A DNA stretch of 64,000 bases from the NCBI GenBank assembly GCA_958295745.1, contig OY282370.1, positions 496,001 to 560,000 of the forward strand, in the 5' to 3' direction. The notes under the pieces were generated by a model. It was not told the DNA's origin and did not search any database. It saw nothing but the letters and a program-made list of their open reading frames with translations. Position 1 is the first letter of the stretch. Each line of letters begins with the position of its first letter. Positions 29,768 to 39,867 of this stretch are shown one piece after another. The stretch comes from an uncultured Acidimicrobiia bacterium. Lineage in GTDB: Bacteria; Actinomycetota; Acidimicrobiia; Spongiisociales; Spongiisociaceae. The translations under genes and the position numbers were made by a program.

Positions 29768-30448
29768 TCAGCTCCCTTCGGACGCCGCGGCCAGGTCTCT
29801 TCGGGTGAGGACATCGTCGACGATCCCGTATTTCATGGCCTCGTCGGCCAGCATCCAGAAATCACGGTCGGTGTCACTGGACACCTTCTCGTACTCCTGA
29901 CCGGTATGCCGGGCCAGTATCCGATTCAGCTGCTCCCGCATCTGCACGATGAGGCGGGCCTGTATCTCGATATCGGTCGCCTGGCCGCGCGCCCCGCCGT
30001 GGGGTTGGTGGAGCATCACCCGGGCGTGGGGAAGGGCGAACCGCTTCCCTTTGGCGCCTCCCGCCAGGATCACCGCCGCCGCCGAAGCCGCCATTCCCAT
30101 ACACACGGTGCTGACGTCCGGCTTGATGTACTGGATGGTGTCGTAGATAGCGAAGAGGCTGGTGATCTCGCCGCCCGGGGAGTTGATATAGAGGTTCACG
30201 TCCCGGTCGGGATCCTCCGACTCCAAATGGAGAAGCTGCGCCATCACCAGGTTGGCGACCACGTCGTCGATGGCGGTTCCGAGGAAGATGATCCGGTCCT
30301 TGAGCAGGCGGGAGTAGATGTCGAAAGCCCGTTCCCCTCGGCTGGTGGACTCCACCACCGTCGGCACCAGGTAGCTGCGGGGGGGCATACCGGGTCCGAT
30401 GTTCATAACCGGCGTTTCCAGAGCCCCCCGGGTCGTATTTCCTGTCAT
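29768..30448 (-). CDS. clpP: ATP-dependent Clp protease proteolytic subunit
   Basis: '[46 protein letters not shown]', '[22 protein letters not shown]'. Confidence 0.98.
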   Translation of the reverse strand: MTGNTTRGALETPVMNIGPGMPPRSYLVPTVVESTSRGERAFDIYSRLLKDRIIFLGTAIDDVVANLVMAQLLHLESEDPDRDVNLYINSPGGEITSLFAIYDTIQYIKPDVSTVCMGMAASAAAVILAGGAKGKRFALPHARVMLHQPHGGARGQATDIEIQARLIVQMREQLNRILARHTGQEYEKVSSDTDRDFWMLADEAMKYGIVDDVLTRRDLAAASEGS

Positions 30449-31884
30449 CGGTCCTCCGGTTCGATCACGGCTTCCACCGTCTCGTCTTCCACCACCTCGG
30501 CCTCCACTACCTCTGCCTGCACTATCTCGGCCTCCACTGTCTCGTCTGCTCCGTCGGCCTCCGGCTCGTCGAACCGCAGGTCGAGCACGTTCCCATCCCG
30601 GTCGACCGCCACCGCCCCCCGCAGCACGGCCGCACGCGCCTTGTTGATGAGGATATCACTCACCACCGACCTTTCATGGACCGTACCGGCCATCCGGCCT
30701 TCCAGATCCTCGGCCGTCTCATCGAGAACAGACGCCGCCCTCTCGTAGAAGGCTCGAAGTTCCTCATCTCCGACATCGATCCCGGCCTCATCGATCACGG
30801 CTCGCATCAGCAGGCCGGTGCGCAAATTACCGACAGCCTCTTCGTTCACCCGTTCCATGAAGGATTCCCTGTCCTGCCGGGCCTGTCCTAGAAATGCGTC
30901 GAGGTCGGTGCCTATCTCCTCGAGCCGACGGCTGAAACGCTCCAAGATGCGGGCTGCTTCGTCTTCGATCAAGACAGGGGGGATGTCCACCTCGATCTCG
31001 TCCACCAGCTCGGAGAAAACCTTGTGGTGGAATTGTTCCCGCAGATCCGTGAGCCGGTCGTCCTCCATCTGCCGGGCGAAGGCGCCCTCCATCTCCTTCA
31101 CCGTTTCGAACTCGGTGAAGTCCGACACCCAATCGTCGTCCAGATCGGGAAGCCGCTTCTCCTTGACCTCCTTGACCACCACCTCGACCTCCACCGGTGT
31201 ACCGGCCTCCAAGCCGCTCCCTTCGAAACGCAGGCTGGAGGCGAAGCGAACGACGTCCCCGGCCGAGCACCCCGGCAGCTTCTCGTCCAGGCCGTCCAGC
31301 AAACCGTCCGAACCGACCTCGTAGAGCAGGTCCACGGCCGAGAAGGTCCCCAGCTGCCGATCTTCGTGCAGGCTGTTCACGTCTATCGCCAGATGATCAC
31401 CCTCGAGCGCCGGGCGCTCCACCGTCTCCAGCTCTGCGAACGGCTCCAGGTAATCCTCTATGCGGCGATCCAAGGCCGCGCCGCCCACTTCGAAGTCGTC
31501 CAGCTCGAAGCGGCGCCCCTCGTAATCCGGCGGCGCCTCGAGAGTCGGACGGAGGGTCACCAGCACATCCACCTCTACTTTCCCGTCTCCATCCCGTACA
31601 TCGTCCACCGACGGGGAAACCGCAGGCACCAGACCGGCCTCCTCCAAGGCGCCGAACAGCGTCTGATCGATCATGTCGTGGATAGCTTCATGGCGGACCC
31701 GGTCCTTCCCCACCACCCTCTCGACCATCCGGCGGGGGGCCTTTCCCCGGCGGAACCCGTTTATGTGCACCTCATGGGAAAGGCGGCGGGCCGCTTTGGT
31801 CTGGGCCTCGTCCAAGGGCCGGCCCCCGAACCGGAGGGTCAGCCGACGCTCGAAGGCGCTCAACTCGGTGACGGTGACAGACAC
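30445..31884 (-). CDS. tig: Trigger factor
   Basis: '[58 protein letters not shown]'; GTG start at 31884; ATGA overlap with clpP. Confidence 0.93.
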   Translation of the reverse strand: MSVTVTELSAFERRLTLRFGGRPLDEAQTKAARRLSHEVHINGFRRGKAPRRMVERVVGKDRVRHEAIHDMIDQTLFGALEEAGLVPAVSPSVDDVRDGDGKVEVDVLVTLRPTLEAPPDYEGRRFELDDFEVGGAALDRRIEDYLEPFAELETVERPALEGDHLAIDVNSLHEDRQLGTFSAVDLLYEVGSDGLLDGLDEKLPGCSAGDVVRFASSLRFEGSGLEAGTPVEVEVVVKEVKEKRLPDLDDDWVSDFTEFETVKEMEGAFARQMEDDRLTDLREQFHHKVFSELVDEIEVDIPPVLIEDEAARILERFSRRLEEIGTDLDAFLGQARQDRESFMERVNEEAVGNLRTGLLMRAVIDEAGIDVGDEELRAFYERAASVLDETAEDLEGRMAGTVHERSVVSDILINKARAAVLRGAVAVDRDGNVLDLRFDEPEADGADETVEAEIVQAEVVEAEVVEDETVEAVIEPEDR

Positions 31885-31940
31885 GGCCTTCCTATCGGCT
31901 CCTGAATACGGCGGCGGCGCGTGCTCGACGCGTCCGCCGG

Positions 31941-32016
31941 GGTGACCGAGGGGATTCGAACCCCCGACCTCCTGGACCACAACCAGGCGCTCTAACCAAG
32001 CTGAGCTACGGTCACC
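31941..32016 (-). tRNA. tRNA-His(GTG)
   Basis: GGTGACCGTAGCTCAGCTTGGTTAGAGCGCCTGGTTGTGGTCCAGGAGGTCGGGGGTTCGAATCCCCTCGGTCACC. Confidence 0.95.
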
Positions 32017-32081
32017 ATGTTGTCTTGTCGCGGATCGGCCCGCCCGGCCGCGGTTGCTTTAGCCGCCGGGCGCGGAGGCCG

Positions 32082-32154
32082 CGCCCCCGGGAGGATTCGA
32101 ACCTCCGACCAAGAGCTTAGAAGGCTCCTGCTCTGTCCTCTGAGCTACGGGGGC
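32082..32154 (-). tRNA. tRNA-Arg(TCT)
   Basis: GCCCCCGTAGCTCAGAGGACAGAGCAGGAGCCTTCTAAGCTCTTGGTCGGAGGTTCGAATCCTCCCGGGGGCG. Confidence 0.95.
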
Positions 32155-32232
32155 CCATCTCCGTCCGGTTCGACCGCCTCGCCCCGGGGTCTCACTTCCG
32201 GGCCCCGGCAACGGTACCCGGACCTGTCCGCG

Positions 32233-32304
<72 letters not shown>

Positions 32305-32461
32305 CGGGTGAACCCACATCATACATCCGAACGGCGCATTCAAGAACCCCCTTCCCGCCGGAGGAGTTCCGGTGCGCCCTCCGAACCGGGCGGGCGGCGG
32401 CGACCCCGTGGATGCGGTGCGGATCAGGCGCCGCAGTGCGGTATCCTTACCGCACCCTTCG

Positions 32462-32543
32462 GCGGGTGTGGCGGAAAGGTAGACGCGCCAGGTTTAGGTC
32501 CTGGTGGGCACAGCCCGTGGGGGTTCGAGTCCCTCCACCCGCA
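32462..32543 (+). tRNA. tRNA-Leu(TAG)
   Basis: GCGGGTGTGGCGGAAAGGTAGACGCGCCAGGTTTAGGTCCTGGTGGGCACAGCCCGTGGGGGTTCGAGTCCCTCCACCCGCA; class II variable arm. Confidence 0.95.
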
Positions 32544-32632
32544 CCGAGCAACGCTCCATCCTCGGTCGGCCCTGACCAAGGCTCATCACTCAGGGCTCAT
32601 CACATGGTTCATGGTTCGGACCTGGCGGGCCC

Positions 32633-34255
32633 TTACTGGTAGGAAACGAAGACCGGCGCCGGAGTGAGCTCCAGCACCTGTGCAGGGGAGGCGATCGGGG
32701 AGTCCTCGTCGTAGAAGTTCTTCCACCCCCATCTGAAACCGCGGTCTTCGGTCTCTCTGGTGAGCACATCCCAGGTATTGTGCTTGGCCGCCTGGGAGCC
32801 CTGGCCGTCCATCTGGATCACCACCGCCAGCTCCGGCGGGGTCTCGATCAGGTCGCGGTTGGTGATCATGGAGAAACGGAACTGATGCACTATCAGCAAC
32901 TTCTGCGGCAATGCCTCTTCCCGGACTATCTCGGACAACCACTCGACCACTTCGTTGATCTCCTCGGCGTCCACGGTGCCGATCTGTCGGAGATGCACCT
33001 GGTTGGGCTTGAGCCTCCATTCGGGATCCAGCGCCAGCCCCACGTGCGGAAGCCGCAGGAACTCCTCGTATATCTTCGCCTGGGTGAGGAAGTCGGTGCG
33101 CCCCGGCTGCAGGTCCAGCACCACGTACACGTCGTTGGCGGCCGCCGCCTCGACCCAAGGGCGGATCACGTCGCGGCTGGTTGCGGCCGAGTAATCCCCG
33201 TCGCTTCCGGCGCCCGCCGACGCCACGGTGGCGATTATCTCGAAGGTGGGCAGCACCACCGCTCCGTCTGCCTCGTAACCGACGACGGTTTCCTTCAACC
33301 GCTCGATACCCTCCTCGGGACCCTGCTCCCCCAGCACCCCGAGCAAGGAGGTGGTGGGATGGCCGTAGAGAGCCACGAGGCGCCTGTCGATCTCGCCGTC
33401 GAACATCACCTGCCCGCCGCCCGGGATCTCATGGCCCCTGCGCACCACCTCCAGCTGCCAGCGCGCCTCCTCGCCAAAGTCGGACACCATGTCCACCTGC
33501 CCGGCCCGGCGGATCGAATCCCGCACCTCGGCGGGCAGGGCCCGCAAGTCGGAGGCGGCGACCACGAGGCCGATGCCCAGCTGGGCGGCGGCGGCCGTCA
33601 AGGAAGCTACGGGCGCGTCCGGGGCGGCCAACCAGATCCGTCGATGTTGTTCGGGAGGAAGGGTCAGGGATTCCGGAGGGCCCGCCTCGATTTCCACCAC
33701 TTCGAAATCGGCGGTCCCCGAACCGACGAGCGCCGCCGGCTCTTCCCCGATGAATCCGGACACCGCCAGCGTTTCGGGGGCCAGGCGTTCCAACTCGGCG
33801 GTCAGGGCGCCGGTGAACCCCGGCGAGGCCAGCAGCAGCGGCCCCTCTATTCCTCTGGCCGCCAGGGCGGCGGCCGCCTGCGGGTCGTCCGCCGGCGCCA
33901 GCCCGACCTCCACCGCGCATCGATAGACCACCCGGGAGAGGGCCACCGAAGCGGCTCCGGGGTCGGCCTGCCACAGGTAGAGGTGAGGGGGTTCGACAGG
34001 TGCGCAATCCCGGGGCGGAAGGCTGGTGGTTACGGCAACGGCGGGGGCGGCTGCGGGATCGGACGCACCGGCCGCGCTCGAAGTGGGTTCGACCGCGACA
34101 TCGGCCTCGGCAGGGGGAACAGCCTGCTCGACTTCGGGAACGGAAGCCGCCCCGCCCTCCTCGGAGGGAGCGCCGGTCCGGTCATCGGCGGGGGCGGACG
34201 AGCATGACACCAACAACATGAGGGCCGAGGCCGCCGCCGCGAAAGAGCGCCTCAT
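32633..34255 (-). CDS. Putative lipoprotein of unknown function
   Basis: 540 aa; lipobox-like MRRSFAAAASALMLLVSCSSAPADD; C-terminal region with alternating 'VYVVLDLQPGRTDF...HVGLALDPEW...KLLIVHQFRFSMI' suggests a barrel-like fold. Confidence 0.7.
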   Translation of the reverse strand: MRRSFAAAASALMLLVSCSSAPADDRTGAPSEEGGAASVPEVEQAVPPAEADVAVEPTSSAAGASDPAAAPAVAVTTSLPPRDCAPVEPPHLYLWQADPGAASVALSRVVYRCAVEVGLAPADDPQAAAALAARGIEGPLLLASPGFTGALTAELERLAPETLAVSGFIGEEPAALVGSGTADFEVVEIEAGPPESLTLPPEQHRRIWLAAPDAPVASLTAAAAQLGIGLVVAASDLRALPAEVRDSIRRAGQVDMVSDFGEEARWQLEVVRRGHEIPGGGQVMFDGEIDRRLVALYGHPTTSLLGVLGEQGPEEGIERLKETVVGYEADGAVVLPTFEIIATVASAGAGSDGDYSAATSRDVIRPWVEAAAANDVYVVLDLQPGRTDFLTQAKIYEEFLRLPHVGLALDPEWRLKPNQVHLRQIGTVDAEEINEVVEWLSEIVREEALPQKLLIVHQFRFSMITNRDLIETPPELAVVIQMDGQGSQAAKHNTWDVLTRETEDRGFRWGWKNFYDEDSPIASPAQVLELTPAPVFVSYQ

Positions 34256-34385
34256 GCCGTGATACGCACCATGGCCGACCGGAGATTCTGGTTCATACAG
34301 CCCGCGGCATCATAGGCGCCGTCTAGGGGTTTCCACGGTGTTTGTTCCGGTCGGCGCCGCCAGGCCGTATAATGAATGGCCCGAC

Positions 34386-34459
34386 CGGGCTGTGGCGCAG
34401 CTTGGCAGCGCGCCTGCTTTGGGAGCAGGAGGTCGTCGGTTCGAATCCGACCAGCCCGA
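34386..34459 (+). tRNA. tRNA-Pro(TGG)
   Basis: CGGGCTGTGGCGCAGCTTGGCAGCGCGCCTGCTTTGGGAGCAGGAGGTCGTCGGTTCGAATCCGACCAGCCCGA. Confidence 0.95.
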
Positions 34460-34545
34460 CCCTCGGTCCCTACCCGCCGGCTTCAGGAAACGGAGACCCG
34501 ACGGTGTTATGGGACCCCTATGCGTTCTAGGTTCCGACGATGTTC

Positions 34546-34622
<77 letters not shown>

Positions 34623-34687
34623 AGAAACAGTGTACACCAACCGAACAGCTCCGGGAAACAGCGCCCGGATTCCCCGGGTAGGCGGGG

Positions 34688-35281
34688 TCAACCCTCTCTC
34701 AGGAGGGCGCCGGCGAGGGCCCGGATAGCTCTGGCCCGGTGGCTGATCCGGTTCTTCTCCTCGATGTCCATCTCGGCGAGGGTGCGGCCCCCCACCTCGA
34801 ATACCGGGTCGTAACCGAACCCGCCCGAACCGCGGGGCCGAACGGTGATCCGACCGGCCAACACACCGGCGGCTTCGACCTCCCTCCCGTCCGGCAGGAC
34901 GGCCACCACCACGGTGCGGAAGCGGGCCGCCCGCTCCCTCACTCCTTCGAGCGCCGCCAGCAGGGCGGCCACATTGGACTCGTAGGCGGCGTCCGGCCCC
35001 GAGAAACGGGCCGTGTGGACGCCCGGAGCCCCGTCGAGGGCATCCACCTCCAGACCGGTGTCGTCGGCGATGGCCGCCAAGCCGGTCGCCTCGGCCACCT
35101 GACGCGCCTTGAGCAGGGCGTTGCCTTCCAGAGTGGGGGCGTCTTCGATCACCTCGGGCCAGTCGAGGCCCCTCACCACCTCACCCACCACCCCCGCCTC
35201 CACCAGGATCGACTCCATCTCGGCGATCTTGTCGGGGTTCTTGGAGGCCGCCACCGCCCGGTCGATCACCGCCCGGGTCAT
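34688..35281 (-). CDS. rdgB: XTP/dITP pyrophosphatase
   Basis: 'AASKNPDKIAEMESIL', 'AIADDTGLEVDALDGAPGVHTARFSG', 'GSGGFGYDPVFEVGGRTLAEM'. Confidence 0.96.
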   Translation of the reverse strand: MTRAVIDRAVAASKNPDKIAEMESILVEAGVVGEVVRGLDWPEVIEDAPTLEGNALLKARQVAEATGLAAIADDTGLEVDALDGAPGVHTARFSGPDAAYESNVAALLAALEGVRERAARFRTVVVAVLPDGREVEAAGVLAGRITVRPRGSGGFGYDPVFEVGGRTLAEMDIEEKNRISHRARAIRALAGALLREG

Positions 35282-35988
35282 TCGGCGGTCAGCCGGTCCT
35301 GTATCTCTCCCAGCCGCCCGATCCCCGTCCCGGCCAGATCGAGCATCTCCTCCAGCTCTTGGCGGCTGAAGGGCAGTCCTTCCGCCGTTCCCTGAACCTC
35401 CACCAGCAGCCCGCGGCCGGTCATCACCACGTTCAGGTCCACCGAAGCGGCCGAATCGTCGCGGTAATCGAGATCGAGTAACGGCGCGCCGTCGACTATC
35501 CCCACCGAGACGGCGGTGACCCGGTCGAGGAGCGGATTGGCCTCGATCAGGTTCTCACCGACCGCCCATTCGAAGGCATCGTGGAGGGCCACCCATCCGG
35601 CGTTGACCGCCGCGGTGCGGGTGCCGCCGTCGGCCTGGATAACGTCGCAATCCACGTTCACCATCATCTCCCCCATGCGCTTGAGGCCCACCACCGAACG
35701 GAGGGAACGGCCGATCAACCGGGAGATCTCCTTGGACCGCCCGCCCGTGTACTGGTCCCGGCGGATCCTCCGGTTCGACGAACCCGGGATCATGTTGTAC
35801 TCGGCGGTCACCCAGCCCGATCTCTTCCTCTGCAGCCATCTCGGCACCGAATCGCTGATGGAGGCGGTGGCCAACACCCTGGTCCTGCCCATCTCGATCA
35901 GGACCGATCCGGGGGTCATCTCGGTGTATCCCTGGACGATGCGGACCGGCCTCAGCTCGTCGGCGGCCCGGTCGCGTCTCCGGCCCAT
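35278..35988 (-). CDS. rph: Ribonuclease PH
   Basis: MGRRRDRAADELRPVRIVQGYTEMTPGSVLIEMGRTRVLATASI..., 'VIQADGGTRTAAVNAGWVAL'. Confidence 0.97.
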   Translation of the reverse strand: MGRRRDRAADELRPVRIVQGYTEMTPGSVLIEMGRTRVLATASISDSVPRWLQRKRSGWVTAEYNMIPGSSNRRIRRDQYTGGRSKEISRLIGRSLRSVVGLKRMGEMMVNVDCDVIQADGGTRTAAVNAGWVALHDAFEWAVGENLIEANPLLDRVTAVSVGIVDGAPLLDLDYRDDSAASVDLNVVMTGRGLLVEVQGTAEGLPFSRQELEEMLDLAGTGIGRLGEIQDRLTAE

Positions 35989-36005
35989 GATCTAACGCAC
36001 TGCCT

Positions 36006-36758
36006 TCATACGGAGACCCGGACGCCCGGCGCCGCCAGAGAAACCTCGCCGTCGAACTCGGACTCGGCCTCCATGAGCGATCTCCCGGGATCGAGGTAGG
36101 GGGCTATATGGGTCAGCATGAGGCGCCGCACCCCGGCTCGGGCAGCCATGGACCCGGCCTCCGCCCCGGTCATGTGGTACGGGATAGAACCGTTGTCCCT
36201 GGGCCCCGCCAGTGTCGCCTCCGCCAGCAGCATATCCGCCCCGGCCGCGTGGGATTCGAGGGCTTCGCTGGGACCGGTGTCGGCGGTGTAGGCGAGCACC
36301 TTTCCACCCGCCTCGATGCGGGGAGAGAGGGTGGGAGGGGGATGGTTGGCGCGGGCCACCGAGACCTGCATCGACCCGATCGAGGCCGAATCTCCGTCGG
36401 CGAGCGGTACGAAATCGAAAGTCGACCACCAAGTGGGCGAGCCGTCAACGAACCGGGCCAGCGCCTCGGCGAGACCCTCGGGGCAAAGCACCGGCACAGG
36501 CCCGACCTTCCCGGCGCGGGACCGGTCGTAGGCGAGGGCGTGGTAGAGAGCGAAGATGTCCGAGCAGTGGTCGGGATGGCGGTGAGACAGGAATACACCC
36601 GACAGCTCATAGGGGTCGATCTCCCCGCATAGGGCCACGAAGGTCCCGGGGCCGGCATCCATCCACAGAACGGCGTCCCCGCCGGACACCAGGTATCCCG
36701 AGGCGGGCCTCCCCGCGGTCGGGTAGGTGCCGTTGGAACCCAAGACGGTCAGCAGCAT
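36006..36758 (-). CDS. MBL-fold metallo-hydrolase
   Basis: MLLTVLGSNGTYPTAGRPASGYLVSGGDAVLWMDAGPGTF...'FLSHRHPDHCSDIF'. Confidence 0.9.
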   Translation of the reverse strand: MLLTVLGSNGTYPTAGRPASGYLVSGGDAVLWMDAGPGTFVALCGEIDPYELSGVFLSHRHPDHCSDIFALYHALAYDRSRAGKVGPVPVLCPEGLAEALARFVDGSPTWWSTFDFVPLADGDSASIGSMQVSVARANHPPPTLSPRIEAGGKVLAYTADTGPSEALESHAAGADMLLAEATLAGPRDNGSIPYHMTGAEAGSMAARAGVRRLMLTHIAPYLDPGRSLMEAESEFDGEVSLAAPGVRVSV

Positions 36759-36901
36759 GGAGCAAATGGTAGCGAGAGGGGCCGCCGGATCACAGACCGC
36801 CCCGGCGGGATACACAGAGGCGCAACAGCGGGTTGGCCGCCCGGACCCGGCAAGCCCGCACCCATGACCGGCGCCTCCGGCCCACCGCATATGCGAGACA
36901 C

Positions 36902-36939
36902 ATGAACGAGCAGGGTCGCGCTCGGCGCGCTCGATTCAT
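36902..36939 (-). terminator. Candidate stem-loop between dprA and the MBL-fold gene
   Basis: ATGAACGAGC / GCTCGATTCAT inverted repeat with one bulge and GC-rich loop; no T-tract. Confidence 0.35.
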
Positions 36940-37004
36940 TCACACAAGAGACACGCTCCTTTCCGCCGCCTCCGGCCTTCCGCCTCTTCGCCGTCCGGCG
37001 CCCC

Positions 37005-38078
37005 TCACTGCGACTTGCGGGCGAGCACCAACCCGCCGTCGAGGACCACCGCCCCCTGCGACACGAGCCGTCCGAGCTCGGCGATTCCCGTCACCGGATC
37101 GGCGCCCATCCCGGCCAGGAACTCGGCGATCGGCACCCCGGTATCGGGTACGCCGGGATCGGGACCAGCCGATTCCGGCAGTTCCGCATCCGGGGTCCGG
37201 GCCGGCTCGCCGATGGCCAGTTCCAGGCACTCCACGAGGTCGTCGGCTTCGTGGACCGGGAAAGCGCCGTCGCGGATCAGCAGGTTGCAGCCCACGGAGC
37301 TTCCCCTGCCCACGTCGCCGGGCGAGGCGAAGATGTCCCGGCCCTGTTCGAGAGCGATCCGGGCCGTGACCAGGGCGCCGCCCTGCCTGCCGGCCTCCAC
37401 CACCACCACCGCATGGGCGATACCCGAGATGATGCGGTTGCGGGGAGGGAAACGCCATCCCAGCGGACGGGCGGACGGCGGCGCCTCGCTCCAAACGGTG
37501 CCGCCCGCCGCCAGCAGCCTCTCGCCCAGCGGCTTGTGCCGGCGGGGATACCAGACGTCCACCCCGGAGCCCAGCACCGCCACCCCCGGAGTAGGGCCGA
37601 GCAGGGAACCGTGATGGGCGGCGCCGTCGATGCCCCGGGCCAGTCCGCTCACCACCGACCAACCCGCTCGGGAGACGGCCTGGCCGTAACTCTCGGCCAG
37701 ACGCCTCCCGTAGCTGGTGCAGGCCCGCGTCCCCACGATCGCCACCGCGGTGCCGGCGAAGGAAGCCCCGCGCTGGAAGAGGAATGGAGGGGCGTCGGGC
37801 AGCTCGCGGAGCCGCTCGGGATACCTCTCGTCGTCCGGAAGGAGGAATGCGACCCCAGTCCGGCGAAGCTGTTCCCACCGTTCCGCCGCCGGCACCGCGA
37901 CCTCCAGCCGGGCCACCTCCGGCACGGAGATATGCCCCCGCTCGATACTCCTCAGCACCGCCGCCGGGGATTTCTTGTCCAGCAGGCCGCGCAGCCGGTC
38001 GGGGTGCATCCCGACGTGGGCGAGCCTGATCCAGATATCGGCGGCGCCCCGGCGGGCGTTCTTGCGGTCATCCATCAC
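37005..38078 (-). CDS. dprA: DNA processing protein DprA
   Basis: 'AIVGTRACTSYGRRLAESYGQAVSRAGWSVVSGLARGIDGAAHHGSL', 'GGTVWSEAPPSARPLGWRFPPRNRIISGIAHAVVVVEA'. Confidence 0.96.
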   Translation of the reverse strand: MMDDRKNARRGAADIWIRLAHVGMHPDRLRGLLDKKSPAAVLRSIERGHISVPEVARLEVAVPAAERWEQLRRTGVAFLLPDDERYPERLRELPDAPPFLFQRGASFAGTAVAIVGTRACTSYGRRLAESYGQAVSRAGWSVVSGLARGIDGAAHHGSLLGPTPGVAVLGSGVDVWYPRRHKPLGERLLAAGGTVWSEAPPSARPLGWRFPPRNRIISGIAHAVVVVEAGRQGGALVTARIALEQGRDIFASPGDVGRGSSVGCNLLIRDGAFPVHEADDLVECLELAIGEPARTPDAELPESAGPDPGVPDTGVPIAEFLAGMGADPVTGIAELGRLVSQGAVVLDGGLVLARKSQ

Positions 38079-39573
38079 GGCGGCCTTTCTCGTTGCGGTC
38101 CTGCGACTCCCCCCTCAGCACCAGGGCCTGGAGGGCGTGCCGTTCCTCTACCTTCTCCGACCCGGCCAGGTCGGCGAGCGTTCTGGCCAGCCGCCTCACC
38201 TTGTCGAACCCTCGTCCGGTGAGCGTCCCGTACCGGAGGGCGCCCTCGACCGACCGCATGGCGGCATCCGTGATGTCCAGCGCGTCGAGCTCGCGGCGTC
38301 CGAGATCCCGGTTCCGGCGCCCCCGGCGGCGCTGGGCTTCCAAGGCGGAGGACACCCGGGCGGCGACCCGCCGGCTGGGTTCCTCGGGAGGCCCCATCAG
38401 GGCGTCGGGGTCCACCCGATCGACCGTCACCCGGATGTCGAATCGATCCAGGAGGGGGCCGGACAGACGGCGACCGTAGCGCTGCTTCGCCTGGTCGGTG
38501 CAGACACAGCTCTGCCGATGATCCCCGTCGAAGCCGCACGGGCAGGGGTTGGTGGCCGCCACCAGCTGGACCGAGGCCGGGAAGGTAACCGAGATGCCCT
38601 TCCGGGCGATGGTCACCTTCCCTTCCTCGAGCGGCTGCCGCAGTGCATCCAGCAGGTGCGGCGGGAACTCTCCCAGCTCGTCCAGGAACAGCACCCCCCG
38701 GTGGGCCATGCTCATCTCGCCGGGCACCGGTACGCCCGATCCGCCCCCGATGACCGCCGCGGTGGTGGCCGTGTGGTGGGGGGCGCGTATAGGAGGCCGG
38801 GTCAGGCATTCCCGGGGCCGCCCCGCCGACGACCATACCTGCGCCACCTCGATGGCGGCCTTCTCGCCGAGCTCGGGCAGCACCCCCGGCAGGCACTTCG
38901 CCAGCATCGTCTTGCCGCCGCCGGGAGGACCCGTCATGAGCATGTGGTGGCCGCCGGCAGCCGCCGCCTCGAGGGCCAGTTTGGCCAGCGGCTGGCCCCG
39001 CACCTCGGCCATGTCCGGCAAATCCGGTTGCGGAGGTTTGGGAACCGGCGGCGCCGGGAAGTTGGCTTCACCCAAGGCGGCCGAGACCGCCGCGGCCAGC
39101 GAGCCCACCACCTGCACGTTCGCCGACGGCACGATGCAGGCCTCCGGCGCCGCTCCGGGCGGCAGCAGACACGGCACCCCCAGATCGGAGGCAACGATGG
39201 CCGCTCCCAGAGCCCCGCGGGTGGACCGCACGCTCCCGTCCAGCGCCAGCTCCCCCAGCGCCACCACCTCGCACGCCCCCGCCGGGATCTCCCCGGCCGC
39301 CGCCAGCAGCGCCAGCGCGATGGGCAGGTCGTAGGCGCTGCCCGACTTGGGCAGGTTGGCCGGCGCCAGGTTCACGGTCACCGACCGCGGCGGGAAACGG
39401 TATCCCGACACGGCCATGGCCGCCAACACCCGGTCCTTGGCTTCCCGGACCGCGGTGTCGGGCAGGCCCACCACGTTCAGGCGGCCTTTCTCTCCTCCAC
39501 CGACATGTGCTTCCACGCTGACGGTGCGCGCCTCCACCCCGACCAGCGCTACGGAATTCGTTACTGCAAACAT
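38068..39573 (-). CDS. comM: YifB/ComM family Mg-chelatase-like AAA ATPase
   Basis: 'SVEAHVGGGEKGRLNVVGLPDTAVREAKDRV', 'GPPGGGKTMLAKCLPGVLP', 'NPCPCGFDGD'; start at MFAVTNSVALV (39573). Confidence 0.95.
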   Translation of the reverse strand: MFAVTNSVALVGVEARTVSVEAHVGGGEKGRLNVVGLPDTAVREAKDRVLAAMAVSGYRFPPRSVTVNLAPANLPKSGSAYDLPIALALLAAAGEIPAGACEVVALGELALDGSVRSTRGALGAAIVASDLGVPCLLPPGAAPEACIVPSANVQVVGSLAAAVSAALGEANFPAPPVPKPPQPDLPDMAEVRGQPLAKLALEAAAAGGHHMLMTGPPGGGKTMLAKCLPGVLPELGEKAAIEVAQVWSSAGRPRECLTRPPIRAPHHTATTAAVIGGGSGVPVPGEMSMAHRGVLFLDELGEFPPHLLDALRQPLEEGKVTIARKGISVTFPASVQLVAATNPCPCGFDGDHRQSCVCTDQAKQRYGRRLSGPLLDRFDIRVTVDRVDPDALMGPPEEPSRRVAARVSSALEAQRRRGRRNRDLGRRELDALDITDAAMRSVEGALRYGTLTGRGFDKVRRLARTLADLAGSEKVEERHALQALVLRGESQDRNEKGRRDG

Positions 39574-39602
39574 ACCTACCAATATAGATAGCGGATATGA
39601 CA

Positions 39603-39631
39603 ACTATACAACAACTCTAACTATTGTTCAA
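39603..39631 (-). promoter_or_regulatory. Consensus-like promoter for comM (TTGAAC-N17-TATAGT)
   Basis: Minus strand AGAAGGGTA-TTGAAC-AATAGTTAGAGTTGTTG-TATAGT in an AT-rich gap, -10 ending 29 nt before the comM ATG. Confidence 0.65.
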
Positions 39632-39750
39632 TACCCTTCTTCTGGACGCCTGTCTGTTCAACCCTTCCGCAGGGACAGCCCGGAGAGCGGCCGCACCGCC
39701 GCGTCGGGCCGCCGCCCCGCCGAGGAACGGATCTGCGATAACATCGGCCT

Positions 39751-39867
39751 ATGGGGTTCAACCCGTTCCGCAGGCACGACCGCCGCCCCGCCGACCTCCT
39801 CTTGGTGGCAGGGGCGATCCTCCTCACCGCGGCCTTGGTGGCATGGGCCTTTCTGGGCGGCGGCTGA
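39751..39867 (+). CDS. Predicted 38-aa single-TM microprotein
   Basis: MGFNPFRRHDRRPADLLLVAGAILLTAALVAWAFLGGG*; overlaps the next ORF by 25 nt. Confidence 0.45.
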   Translation: MGFNPFRRHDRRPADLLLVAGAILLTAALVAWAFLGGG

